A DNA stretch of 64,000 bases from Adhaeribacter arboris. GTDB lineage: Bacteria > Bacteroidota > Bacteroidia > Cytophagales > Hymenobacteraceae. A model generated the notes under the pieces. The model searched no databases and had not been told where the DNA came from. It was given only the letters and a program-made list of their open reading frames with translations. Positions 16,516 to 25,214 of the stretch are shown here, piece after piece. The position numbers and the translations under genes are program-made. Location: positions 1,364,001 to 1,428,000 of the forward strand of contig NZ_PYFT01000001.1 of the NCBI RefSeq assembly GCF_003023845.1. The letters run 5' to 3'. Positions within the stretch are counted from its first letter, which is position 1; the number at the start of each line of letters is the position of its first letter.

Positions 16516-18747
16516 ATGAAACTTCTTCTAACGGTCTTTATTATTTTAATATTTGGAGGTACCGCCTTTACTCAAACGGCCAAGCTCGATAGTTTAAATA
16601 AACTTATCAGCCAAGCTTCTACGGATACCGCCCGAATTAATTTAAAGAACAAAAAAATTTCTATTATCAGCAGAATCGATATCGACTCTGCTATTGCCTT
16701 AAGCAAACAAACTGTTAAAGAAGCCATAAACATCCATTACCAGAAAGGGGAAGCTACCGCCAGATTACAACTGGCCAGCAATTATTGCATGAAAGGCACC
16801 TATCCCTTAGCGGCACAGAACCTGCTTTTATCCAAAAAAATATTTCTCTCTTTAAAAGACTCTTTGGGTTTTTGTGATACCTATTCTGTTTACGGGATGA
16901 TGTATGGCATGCAAAGTAAGTATGATACCTCTATTACCTACTTAGAAAAAGCCATTGCTGTGGCCGAACGAAATAAATACAAAGAAAGGTTAAACGCTTA
17001 CTATAGCAATCTTGCCATTGGCTACCAAATGAAGGGGAATTATTTAAAAGCCTTAGAATTTTACCAGAAATCATTAGACCTCGCTAAAGAGAAAAAAGAC
17101 ACTGTTGCTCAGGCTAAAACAGATTTAAATATGGGCTCAGCCTATATTAATACGGGAGATACCATTAGAGCCCGAAGATTTATTCTGGAAGCTATCCGGC
17201 TTGCTAAAAAGGAGAACTTGAAAAATGTGGAATTATACGGCTATACTAACCTGGCCGAACTTTACTTGGAAATGCAGCAACCCCAACAAGCTTATACGTA
17301 TGCTTTGCAAGCAGCTAATCTGGGCAAAGAAATGGGCGATAACGGAATTAGATCCGTCAGTTTGGCAAAAGCGGCTAAATCACTTGCCAAAATGCAAAAA
17401 TTCACAGAAGCGCTCACCCTAGCCAAACAAGCCATCACCATGGCCGATTCTTCCGGTCAGACCTATAATCGATACCAGGCTTATTCTATTATGGGTTCCA
17501 TTTTAAAACAGCAACAGCAATATAAAGCCGCTATTCCTTTCCTGGAAAAAGGCTTGGCGGTATTAGAAAAAACCGATTTTTATGGAGAAGATGTGGGAGT
17601 TACGTATACTACTTTATCGCATTGTTACGAAAAAACGGGCTATTATGAGAAAGCTTTATCTTTTTATAAAACGTCCAAGCAAATTGCCGATTCCATCCTT
17701 ACCCGGGATAATATCCGCAAAACCACGGAACTCAGCATGAATTATGAGTTTAATAAAAAGCAAGAAGCCCAGCGGATCGAACAAAAAAACAAAGATGCCA
17801 TTACCCAAGCCCGGCTGTTAGCGGTACTTATTATATTTGTCTTAACTTTAATTTTGGCTATGGTGGCTTTTAGGGCCTACCGCAATAAGCAAAAGGCAAA
17901 CGCGCAACTGCAACTTCAAAAAGAAGAAATCCAGAAAACCTTATCTAAACTCGAACGCACCCAAGCGCAACTCATCCAACGCGAAAAAATGGCTTCGCTC
18001 GGTGAGTTAACGGCCGGTATTGCCCACGAAATTCAAAACCCTTTAAATTTTATCAATAATTTTTCGGAGATAAATACCGAATTAATTACCGAGCTAAAAG
18101 AAGAAGCGGATAAAGGAAACTTAAAGGAAATCAAAGAAATAGCCGCTAATATTGAAGAAAACGAACAAAAAATAAATCAGCACGGTAAGCGGGCCGATAA
18201 CATTGTAAAAGGCATGCTGCAACACTCCCGTACCAGCACCGGCGAAAAACAACTTACTCCTATTAATGCTTTAACCGAGGAATACCTGCGTTTGGCCTAC
18301 CATGGCTTGCGCGCCAAAAATAAGGATTTTAATACCACCTTAGTTACTGATTTGGATAAAAGCTTAGGTAAAATAGAAGTGGCGCCGCAGGAACTCGGCC
18401 GCGTGTTACTCAACCTGTTTAACAATGCCTTCTACGCGACCCAACAGAAAAAAGCCCGGCTTAACGGCCAGTACGAGCCCGAAGTAAAAGTAACTACCCG
18501 CCAACTAGACGGCAGTATCCAAATTAGGGTCCGCGACAATGGCATGGGTATACCGGAAAATGTGCAAAGCAAAATCTTTCAACCTTTCTTTACCACCAAA
18601 CCCACCGGGCAAGGTACGGGATTAGGCTTGTCGCTGAGTTATGATATTATTACCAAAGGGCACGGGGGGGAACTGGAAATGCAATCGAAAGAAGACATAT
18701 ATACCGAATTTATTATCCGTTTGCCATTAAAGAACAAAGAATTCTAA
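16516..18747 (+). CDS. TPR-containing sensor histidine kinase
   Basis: This 743-residue protein has a signal peptide (1-20), TPR repeats over about 70-400, one transmembrane helix at about 434-454 and a short coiled coil. A HisKA domain with the phospho-acceptor His504 ([16 protein letters not shown]) and a HATPase domain ending in [19 protein letters not shown] follow. The TPR part is therefore periplasmic and presumably senses a protein or peptide partner. It is the first of three kinases that share the same catalytic core and lead into two response regulators. From about 18440 to 18670 its DNA is almost identical to the next kinase gene. Confidence 0.93.
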   Translation: MKLLLTVFIILIFGGTAFTQTAKLDSLNKLISQASTDTARINLKNKKISIISRIDIDSAIALSKQTVKEAINIHYQKGEATARLQLASNYCMKGTYPLAAQNLLLSKKIFLSLKDSLGFCDTYSVYGMMYGMQSKYDTSITYLEKAIAVAERNKYKERLNAYYSNLAIGYQMKGNYLKALEFYQKSLDLAKEKKDTVAQAKTDLNMGSAYINTGDTIRARRFILEAIRLAKKENLKNVELYGYTNLAELYLEMQQPQQAYTYALQAANLGKEMGDNGIRSVSLAKAAKSLAKMQKFTEALTLAKQAITMADSSGQTYNRYQAYSIMGSILKQQQQYKAAIPFLEKGLAVLEKTDFYGEDVGVTYTTLSHCYEKTGYYEKALSFYKTSKQIADSILTRDNIRKTTELSMNYEFNKKQEAQRIEQKNKDAITQARLLAVLIIFVLTLILAMVAFRAYRNKQKANAQLQLQKEEIQKTLSKLERTQAQLIQREKMASLGELTAGIAHEIQNPLNFINNFSEINTELITELKEEADKGNLKEIKEIAANIEENEQKINQHGKRADNIVKGMLQHSRTSTGEKQLTPINALTEEYLRLAYHGLRAKNKDFNTTLVTDLDKSLGKIEVAPQELGRVLLNLFNNAFYATQQKKARLNGQYEPEVKVTTRQLDGSIQIRVRDNGMGIPENVQSKIFQPFFTTKPTGQGTGLGLSLSYDIITKGHGGELEMQSKEDIYTEFIIRLPLKNKEF

Positions 18748-18776
18748 GTTAAGGTATTTTCCTGACCAATAATAAC

Positions 18777-21700
18777 ATGAAAATTCAGCTTTATTCCAAG
18801 GTACTTTTAATTCAATTGCTCTTTACTAGCCTAATTAGTTATGGGCAAATCGGGCAAGTTAAATTTAACCTGGTGGAAGGAATGAATGGGATTTCTGTAG
18901 GCAAAGTTACCGGCATCACCCAAGACCCACAAGGATATGTGTGGTTTGCTGATCAGACACAAAGGTGCATTACTCGGTTTGATGGTTACCAAATGAAAAG
19001 TTACCGTTATAACCCTTCGAATCCGAATTCCTTAGGAGGCAATTATCCCGAAAGTATCTGGGCTGATTCAGCCGGAACTATCTGGATAGGGTTTTATGGT
19101 ATGGGACTAGATAGGTTCGAGCCGGAAACAAATACATTTACTCATTACCGCCATAATCCGGATGATAACACCAGTTTAAGCAATGATAGTGTTACGGCGA
19201 TATTGGTGGATCACAAGGGGATTGTTTGGATAGGCAGTTACGGAGGGTTGGATCGGTTAGACCCCATAACCGGTAACTTTACGCATTATCGCCACCATCC
19301 TGAAGATAAAAATAGCCTGAGTAATAACCGGATTAGGGCGCTTTATGAAGATCGACAGGGTACCTTATGGATTGGTACGGGTTTACCGTGGGAACCTAAA
19401 CCGCCAGAAATAGGTGGACTGAACCGATTTAATCGGCAAACAGAATCATTTACCCGCTACTTACATGACCCCCAAAATGCGCACAGCCTAATTGACAATA
19501 ATGTACGAGCCATATATGAAGATACCCGGGGAACTTTTTGGGTGGGCACAGCTGGGGATGGACTGCACACCATGGACCGGGAAAAAGGGAGTTTTATTCG
19601 TCATACTTATAATCCCGCCCAGCCAAATCAGCTCAGTCGACCGCCAGTAAAGAAAAGCAGTATTTACGATCATATTACCTTTATTACAGAAGATGGTGCG
19701 GGAGCTATCTGGATTGGTACTTTTTTAGAAGGAATTACCCATTATGATCCAGGAACTAAAAAACTTACTCATTACAGTAATGATGTAAACTCCTCAAGTG
19801 GTTTTAAAGATAATAGTGGTTGGGTGAGTTATACTTCCCGCGATGGTATACTTTGGGTTAGTACGCAACAGAATAATTTATACCGCATTGATCCCTTCCA
19901 TAAACAGATTCCGCATACCAATTTAGAAAGTCGGGTACTTGCCTTACAGGAAGAAATGCCAGGTATTTTATGGGTAGGTACAGAGAATGGGCTTAAAATT
20001 CACGACCGGAATAAAAATAAAATTCAAACATTCATCCACGATCCAAGTAATCCCGCAAGTATCAGCAGTAATATAATTTATTCCATTTATAAAGATAAAA
20101 GCGGCACTATGTGGGTAGGCACTCTTAATGGATTAAGCTATACCCAAGCTCCTAACCGTGCTTTTAATAAGTATCTGTTTCAACACCTTAATAATGAAAT
20201 TTTTGCAGGAAGGTTTGTAACAGCCATTTTCGAAGATGGTAGTAGGCAATTCTGGTTAGGAACCCATAGAGGCTTGATTTTGATGAACCGAAATTCTAGG
20301 ATGTTTAAATACTTCCTGCACCATCCCAAGGATCCTACTAGCTTAAGTAATAATTATATTTCGGTTATCCAAGAAGACCAGCTAAAAAACATTTGGGTTG
20401 GTACCTGGTATGGTGGAGGAGTTAACCTATTTAACAAACAAACCGGCAAATTCCAGCGTTTTCTAGCTGGCTATACTGTTAATTCCATTTATGAAGACGC
20501 CTTTGGTAATATTTGGGTTGGAACGGAAAATGGCTTATTCCGCTTTGATGAGCATATAAATAAATTTATCAACTTTCATCATTCACAATTTGATTTAAGT
20601 ACAGCCTTCGTTACTAGTATCATAGAAGATAATCAGAAAAATCTTTGGATAAGCACTTTGTCCGGCATATACCGCCTTAACCAGAAACAAAATGAAATAA
20701 TAGTTTATGGGAAGAATTATGGGGTTAATACCACCAGCTTAATGGCTGCTGCTGTTTATAAGACTAAGCAGGGGGAACTTCTTTTTGGAAATTCAAATGG
20801 TTATTTTACTTTCTACCCAGAAAAAACAGTCAATACCTCCCAACCACCCAGCATTCTTCTTACTGATTTTAAAATAAACAATCTACTGGTAAAAAGGGAA
20901 GCAACAAGCCCTTTAAAAAAGCCTTTGACCCAATCCAATTTGATCAAACTTCAACATAACCAAAATAGTTTTTCCTTCTATTTAGCTGGAATTCATTACG
21001 GAAATCCGGCAGGAAACCAGCACTTTTATAAATTGGATGGTTATGATAACACTTGGCGTGAAGCTGGTACGGATAATACTATATACTATCCTAAGGTGCC
21101 GAATGGAAGTTATAACTTGCGGGTTAAAGTTGCCAATAATGATAGTTTATGGGCTACTAAATCTATCCGTATTATTATTCTTCCGCCTTGGTGGCTTACC
21201 TGGTGGGCTTACACTGTATATGGTTTGTGTTTAATAGCGATGGGCATTGCTTTTGACCGTTACCAACGAAAAAGGCTGATTCAAAAAGAACGGGAAAAAG
21301 CCAGGGAGAGAGAACTAGAGCAAGCCCATGAGATAGAAAAGGCCTATCACAAATTGAAGCAAACCCAAGAACAGTTGGTGCAAAAAGAAAAGATGGCCTC
21401 CTTAGGAGAACTCACCGCCGGTATTGCGCATGAAATCCAAAATCCTTTAAACTTTGTCAATAATTTCTCGGAAGTAAGTACAGAATTGATTGATGAAATT
21501 AAGCAGGAAACTATTGCGAACCATACTAAGGAAGTGTTGGCGATTGCCGATGATTTAAAGCAGAACTTAGAAAAGATTCACCATCATGGAAAACGAGCCG
21601 ATGCTATTGTGAAAAGTATGCTGCAACACTCCCGCAGCAGCACCGGCGAAAAAGAACTTATTAATATCAATGACTTAGCCGAAGAAAATTTACGATTAGC

Positions 21701-22157
21701 TTACCATGGGTTAAGGGCAAAGGATAAAAACTTTAATGCTAGCTTGCTTACCGACTTTGATAAAAGTATTTATAAAGTAGAAGTAGTGCCCCAGGAAATA
21801 GGAAGAGTGCTGCTGAATTTATTTAATAATGCCTTTTACGCCACCCAACAGAAAAAAGCCCGGCTTAATGGCCAGTACGAGCCCGAAGTAAAAGTAACTA
21901 CCCGCCAACTAGACGGCAGTATCCAAATTAGGGTCCGCGACAATGGCATGGGTATACCGGAAAATGTGCAAAGTAAAATCTTTCAACCTTTCTTTACCAC
22001 CAAACCTACGGGCCAAGGAACGGGATTAGGCTTGTCGCTGAGTTATGATATTATTACCAAAGGGCACGGGGGTGAGCTAAGAGTAGATTCGAAAGAAGGT
22101 GAGTTTACCGAGTTTAGTATTATATTACCGCGTTCAACGAAGGCATTAATTGTTTAA
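18777..22157 (+). CDS. Two-component regulator propeller sensor histidine kinase
   Basis: This 1126-residue protein has a signal peptide (1-23), then about 650 residues of propeller repeats (IWIGTxxGLxRxD, TxxFxxYxHxPxNPxSLSxN), a Y_Y_Y domain (YKLDGYDNTWREAG), a transmembrane helix at about 805-826, a charged coiled coil, HisKA (His885) and HATPase. The layout is that of the hybrid two-component family common in Bacteroidota, often linked to polysaccharide or surface sensing, but without the usual C-terminal receiver and AraC domains. It would thus phosphorylate a separate regulator, such as those at 23606 and 23983. It follows the TPR kinase by 29 bases. Confidence 0.94.
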   Translation: MKIQLYSKVLLIQLLFTSLISYGQIGQVKFNLVEGMNGISVGKVTGITQDPQGYVWFADQTQRCITRFDGYQMKSYRYNPSNPNSLGGNYPESIWADSAGTIWIGFYGMGLDRFEPETNTFTHYRHNPDDNTSLSNDSVTAILVDHKGIVWIGSYGGLDRLDPITGNFTHYRHHPEDKNSLSNNRIRALYEDRQGTLWIGTGLPWEPKPPEIGGLNRFNRQTESFTRYLHDPQNAHSLIDNNVRAIYEDTRGTFWVGTAGDGLHTMDREKGSFIRHTYNPAQPNQLSRPPVKKSSIYDHITFITEDGAGAIWIGTFLEGITHYDPGTKKLTHYSNDVNSSSGFKDNSGWVSYTSRDGILWVSTQQNNLYRIDPFHKQIPHTNLESRVLALQEEMPGILWVGTENGLKIHDRNKNKIQTFIHDPSNPASISSNIIYSIYKDKSGTMWVGTLNGLSYTQAPNRAFNKYLFQHLNNEIFAGRFVTAIFEDGSRQFWLGTHRGLILMNRNSRMFKYFLHHPKDPTSLSNNYISVIQEDQLKNIWVGTWYGGGVNLFNKQTGKFQRFLAGYTVNSIYEDAFGNIWVGTENGLFRFDEHINKFINFHHSQFDLSTAFVTSIIEDNQKNLWISTLSGIYRLNQKQNEIIVYGKNYGVNTTSLMAAAVYKTKQGELLFGNSNGYFTFYPEKTVNTSQPPSILLTDFKINNLLVKREATSPLKKPLTQSNLIKLQHNQNSFSFYLAGIHYGNPAGNQHFYKLDGYDNTWREAGTDNTIYYPKVPNGSYNLRVKVANNDSLWATKSIRIIILPPWWLTWWAYTVYGLCLIAMGIAFDRYQRKRLIQKEREKARERELEQAHEIEKAYHKLKQTQEQLVQKEKMASLGELTAGIAHEIQNPLNFVNNFSEVSTELIDEIKQETIANHTKEVLAIADDLKQNLEKIHHHGKRADAIVKSMLQHSRSSTGEKELININDLAEENLRLAYHGLRAKDKNFNASLLTDFDKSIYKVEVVPQEIGRVLLNLFNNAFYATQQKKARLNGQYEPEVKVTTRQLDGSIQIRVRDNGMGIPENVQSKIFQPFFTTKPTGQGTGLGLSLSYDIITKGHGGELRVDSKEGEFTEFSIILPRSTKALIV

Positions 22158-22194
22158 TTAATTACCTTTAGCCTAAATTCCAGCCGGTTACTGT

Positions 22195-23562
22195 ATGTAT
22201 TTTTTTACGTTACTTTCTGTTTTTCTGCTTCTGCGGCGCCTACTTAAATCTAATAGGGGTACTTCCCAGACGTTTAAGTGGGATCAATGGCTGAACGTTT
22301 CCAGTTGGATTACGTTGGGTCTTATGTTTGCCATTGGCAGTTTTTTAAGCGACGAAGTATCTAATTTTAGCGCGGCTATCTACCTGTGGTTGGTTATATT
22401 CTTCATCTACAAAGAACCCGATTTTTATTCGTCCCGCGCCTTTGTTACGCCTATTTTGCCGTTTGCCGTTATTGCTTTTTTAAGCGGTTTTTTAAATTTA
22501 ATCGTGCCTGATTTTTACAAAAACTGGGAAGGTTATTGGAGTGCGGCGATAATGGGAGCATTCGTCTGGAATTTTGCCAGTTGGATAAACGCGAATAAAC
22601 GGGAGAAAGAACTGGATTACGAACGCCAGCAAAGGCAACTGGAAGAACAACAAAAATTAGCTCTCTCCGTCCGTAAAGACCAGTTAGAAGTGTTAGTAGC
22701 CGAGCGGACCGCCGAAATTACGCAGCAAAAAGAAGAACTGGAAGCCACGGTAAAAGAATTACAAGCTACCCAGACCCAACTGATTCAGCAGGAAAAATTG
22801 GCTTCTTTAGGCGAACTCACCGCGGGCATTGCCCACGAAATTCAAAATCCCTTAAATTTTGTTAATAATTTTTCGGAAGTAAGCACCGAATTACTGGAGG
22901 AGCTAAAAGTAGGACCTTTGCAAAAATTACCGGAAAACGAAAAACAATACGCCAATGAAATTTTGTTTGATTTAACGCAGAATTTAAACAAAATCTCGCA
23001 GCACGGCCGGCGGGCCGAAAAAATTGTAAAAGGTATGCTCCAGCATTCGCGCACGACCAATAACCAGAAAGAACCCACCGATATAAATGCTTTAGCCGAT
23101 GAATACCTGCGGCTTTCTTACCATGGTTTACGGGCCAAAGACAAATTTTTTAACGCCACTTTAAAAACCGACTATGCGCCCGATATCAGTCCCATAGAAG
23201 TAATTCCCCAGGATTTAGGCCGGGTATTGTTAAACTTGTATAATAATGCCTTTTACGCGGTTAGTGAGAAAAAGAAAATTAAGAACGGTTCCTATGAGCC
23301 CACCATTTTTGTAACTACCCAGCAAAAAGACGGCAAAATAGAAATTAAAGTAAAAGATAATGGTTTGGGAATACCGGCGGCTATCCGGGATAAAATTATG
23401 CAGCCTTTTTTTACTACCAAACCGGCCGGCAAAGGTACCGGTTTAGGGCTGTCTCTTAGCTACGATATTATCACCAAATCCCACGGTGGCTCCATTGACG
23501 TGAATACCCAGGAAGGCGAATTTTCGGAATTTATCTTGCGGTTACCTCGGAATAATGGATAA
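22195..23562 (+). CDS. Membrane sensor histidine kinase
   Basis: This 455-residue protein has several hydrophobic helices in residues 1-125, a coiled coil at about 130-205, a HisKA domain with His214 ([12 protein letters not shown]) and a HATPase domain ending at the C-terminus. No periplasmic sensor domain is visible, so the signal may be membrane-borne or delivered by the other kinases. It belongs to the same kinase subfamily as its two upstream neighbours, but its ATPase segment is more diverged in DNA. It follows by 37 bases and precedes the first receiver gene by 43 bases. Confidence 0.92.
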   Translation: MYFFTLLSVFLLLRRLLKSNRGTSQTFKWDQWLNVSSWITLGLMFAIGSFLSDEVSNFSAAIYLWLVIFFIYKEPDFYSSRAFVTPILPFAVIAFLSGFLNLIVPDFYKNWEGYWSAAIMGAFVWNFASWINANKREKELDYERQQRQLEEQQKLALSVRKDQLEVLVAERTAEITQQKEELEATVKELQATQTQLIQQEKLASLGELTAGIAHEIQNPLNFVNNFSEVSTELLEELKVGPLQKLPENEKQYANEILFDLTQNLNKISQHGRRAEKIVKGMLQHSRTTNNQKEPTDINALADEYLRLSYHGLRAKDKFFNATLKTDYAPDISPIEVIPQDLGRVLLNLYNNAFYAVSEKKKIKNGSYEPTIFVTTQQKDGKIEIKVKDNGLGIPAAIRDKIMQPFFTTKPAGKGTGLGLSLSYDIITKSHGGSIDVNTQEGEFSEFILRLPRNNG

Positions 23563-23605
23563 TATATAATAATTTAAACACAATTTAGCCCAATTTTATA
23601 AGTAC

Positions 23606-23983
23606 ATGAAAATATTGGTAGTAGACGACGAAGCCGATGTGCAACCCTTGTTTTTACAGCGCTTCCGGCGGGAAATAAGAAACGGAGAACTGGATTTTGC
23701 CTTTTCCCAGTCCGGGGAAGAGGCGTATACTTACCTCGAAAAACACGACTCGGAAGTAGTACTTATTTTATCAGACATTAATATGCCCGGCATGAGTGGT
23801 TTGGAATTGTTACGGTTAATAAGAAAGAAACACGAAACCAAACCCCCTACCATAATGATGGTTACCGCTTACGGCGATGAAGAAAATTACCAGCAAGCCA
23901 TGAAACTGGGGGCCGACGATTTCTTAACCAAGCCCTTGGACTTTACTCAATTGAAAGATAAACTTAAAACTTTTGCATCCTGA
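23606..23983 (+). CDS. Single-domain response regulator
   Basis: This 125-residue stand-alone receiver has the acidic pair Asp7-Asp8, phospho-acceptor Asp57 (LSDINMPGMSG), Thr87 and Lys109 (LTKPLDF). There is no output domain, so it probably acts as a phosphorelay intermediate or by protein contact. Its stop codon overlaps the ATG of the next gene (TGATGG), so translation is coupled with the receiver-cyclase. Both receivers share the DINMP signature and probably take phosphate from the kinases upstream. Confidence 0.93.
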   Translation: MKILVVDDEADVQPLFLQRFRREIRNGELDFAFSQSGEEAYTYLEKHDSEVVLILSDINMPGMSGLELLRLIRKKHETKPPTIMMVTAYGDEENYQQAMKLGADDFLTKPLDFTQLKDKLKTFAS

Positions 23984-25026
23984 TGGCAAAAATATTGGTG
24001 GTGGATGACGAGACGGATTTAGAGTTGCTCATAAAACAAAAGTTTCGCCGGAAGATTAGAGAAAATGCCTATGAATTTGTTTTTGCGCACAATGGCTATG
24101 AAGCTTTAGAAAAATTAGCCGAACATCCGGATTTAGATATTATTTTGAGTGATATTAATATGCCCGAAATGGATGGCCTTACCTTACTCACTAAATTACC
24201 CGAGGCAAACCCTCTGGTAAAAGCGGTGATGGTTTCCGCTTACGGCGATATGGAAAACATCCGGATGGCTATGAACCGGGGCGCTTTTGATTTTGTGTGC
24301 AAGCCCGTTAATTTCGAAGACCTGGAATTAACCATGGACAAGACCTTACAACATGTGTATCAATTGCGCGAAACCATGCAGGCCATAAAGGAAAATAACA
24401 TCCTTAAAATGTACGTCGACGAAAATGTGCTGCATTTTATGACGCACAAAGAATTCGAAAACAGCTTACTGGAAAATGAGACCATTGAAGCCACCATTAT
24501 GTTTATTGATATTTGCGGCTTTACCTCCATTACCGAGAAAGTATCGGCCAACGAAGTAGTGCACTTGCTTAATAAGTATTTTGACTTGATGGTGAAAGAA
24601 ATTATTGCGCAAAAAGGCCACGTAGATAAATTTATGGGCGATGCCATAATGGCTGTATTCCGCGGGAAATTCCACCTCGATCGGGCCATTGATGCCGCCC
24701 TGGCCGTTAAAGAAAAATTAAATAGCGAAGAAGAAGTACAGTTAGACGGAATTGCGTTTAAACCAAAAATTTCGATTGGCATAAATTCGGGCGAGGTTAT
24801 TTCGGGTAACATTGGTTCTGCTTCCCTCCGGCGCTTAGATTTTACCGTTATCGGCGACGAAGTGAATGTCGCGCAACGGCTGCAATCTATTGCCAATCCT
24901 AACCAGATAATTATTTCCGAAGCCTCCTATGAAAAAGCCAAAGAATCGTTTAGCTGTCAAAAGGTGAAGGAAGTAAGTTTAAAGAATAAAGTAAAGCCAG
25001 TTATTATTTACGAAGTTCTGGAATGA
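23983..25026 (+). CDS. Response regulator with class III adenylate cyclase output
   Basis: This 347-residue protein has a receiver domain at 1-125 (Asp57 acceptor, Lys107) and a class III nucleotidyl cyclase domain at about 165-347. Metal-binding Asp176 (MFIDICGFTS) and Asp220 (KFMGDAIMAVF) are present. Lys216 with Thr288 in FTVIGDEVN is the adenine-type pair, and Asn295 and Arg299 are the transition-state residues. All catalytic positions are intact, so the protein should make cAMP under phosphorylation control. A cyclic-nucleotide-binding protein is encoded 3 kb downstream on the same strand. The start overlaps the preceding receiver gene. Confidence 0.93.
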   Translation: MAKILVVDDETDLELLIKQKFRRKIRENAYEFVFAHNGYEALEKLAEHPDLDIILSDINMPEMDGLTLLTKLPEANPLVKAVMVSAYGDMENIRMAMNRGAFDFVCKPVNFEDLELTMDKTLQHVYQLRETMQAIKENNILKMYVDENVLHFMTHKEFENSLLENETIEATIMFIDICGFTSITEKVSANEVVHLLNKYFDLMVKEIIAQKGHVDKFMGDAIMAVFRGKFHLDRAIDAALAVKEKLNSEEEVQLDGIAFKPKISIGINSGEVISGNIGSASLRRLDFTVIGDEVNVAQRLQSIANPNQIIISEASYEKAKESFSCQKVKEVSLKNKVKPVIIYEVLE

Positions 25027-25041
25027 TGCTGCTGGAGGCAA

Positions 25042-25192
25042 GATGCTAGACACTAGATGCTAGATGTTAAATAATAGGGGTTATGTGATTATTTATCAGG
25101 TATTTACATTAAAACAAGTAATAATTTTAGTCAATTATTATCAAGTAAGTCGAATAATGAACATTGAATATCTAGTATCTAGTGTCTAGCAT
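25042..25192. repeat. Imperfect inverted repeat of CTAG-rich words
   Basis: Left arm 25042-25068 (GATGCTAGACACTAGATGCT...) and right arm 25167-25192 are complementary over about 26 bases with few mismatches, separated by about 98 bases. They fill the gap between the cyclase and transporter genes. The structure may be an attenuator or terminator, or a mobile intergenic repeat. Confidence 0.7.
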
Positions 25193-25214
25193 TTAGTATC
25201 GAACATCAACTTGA

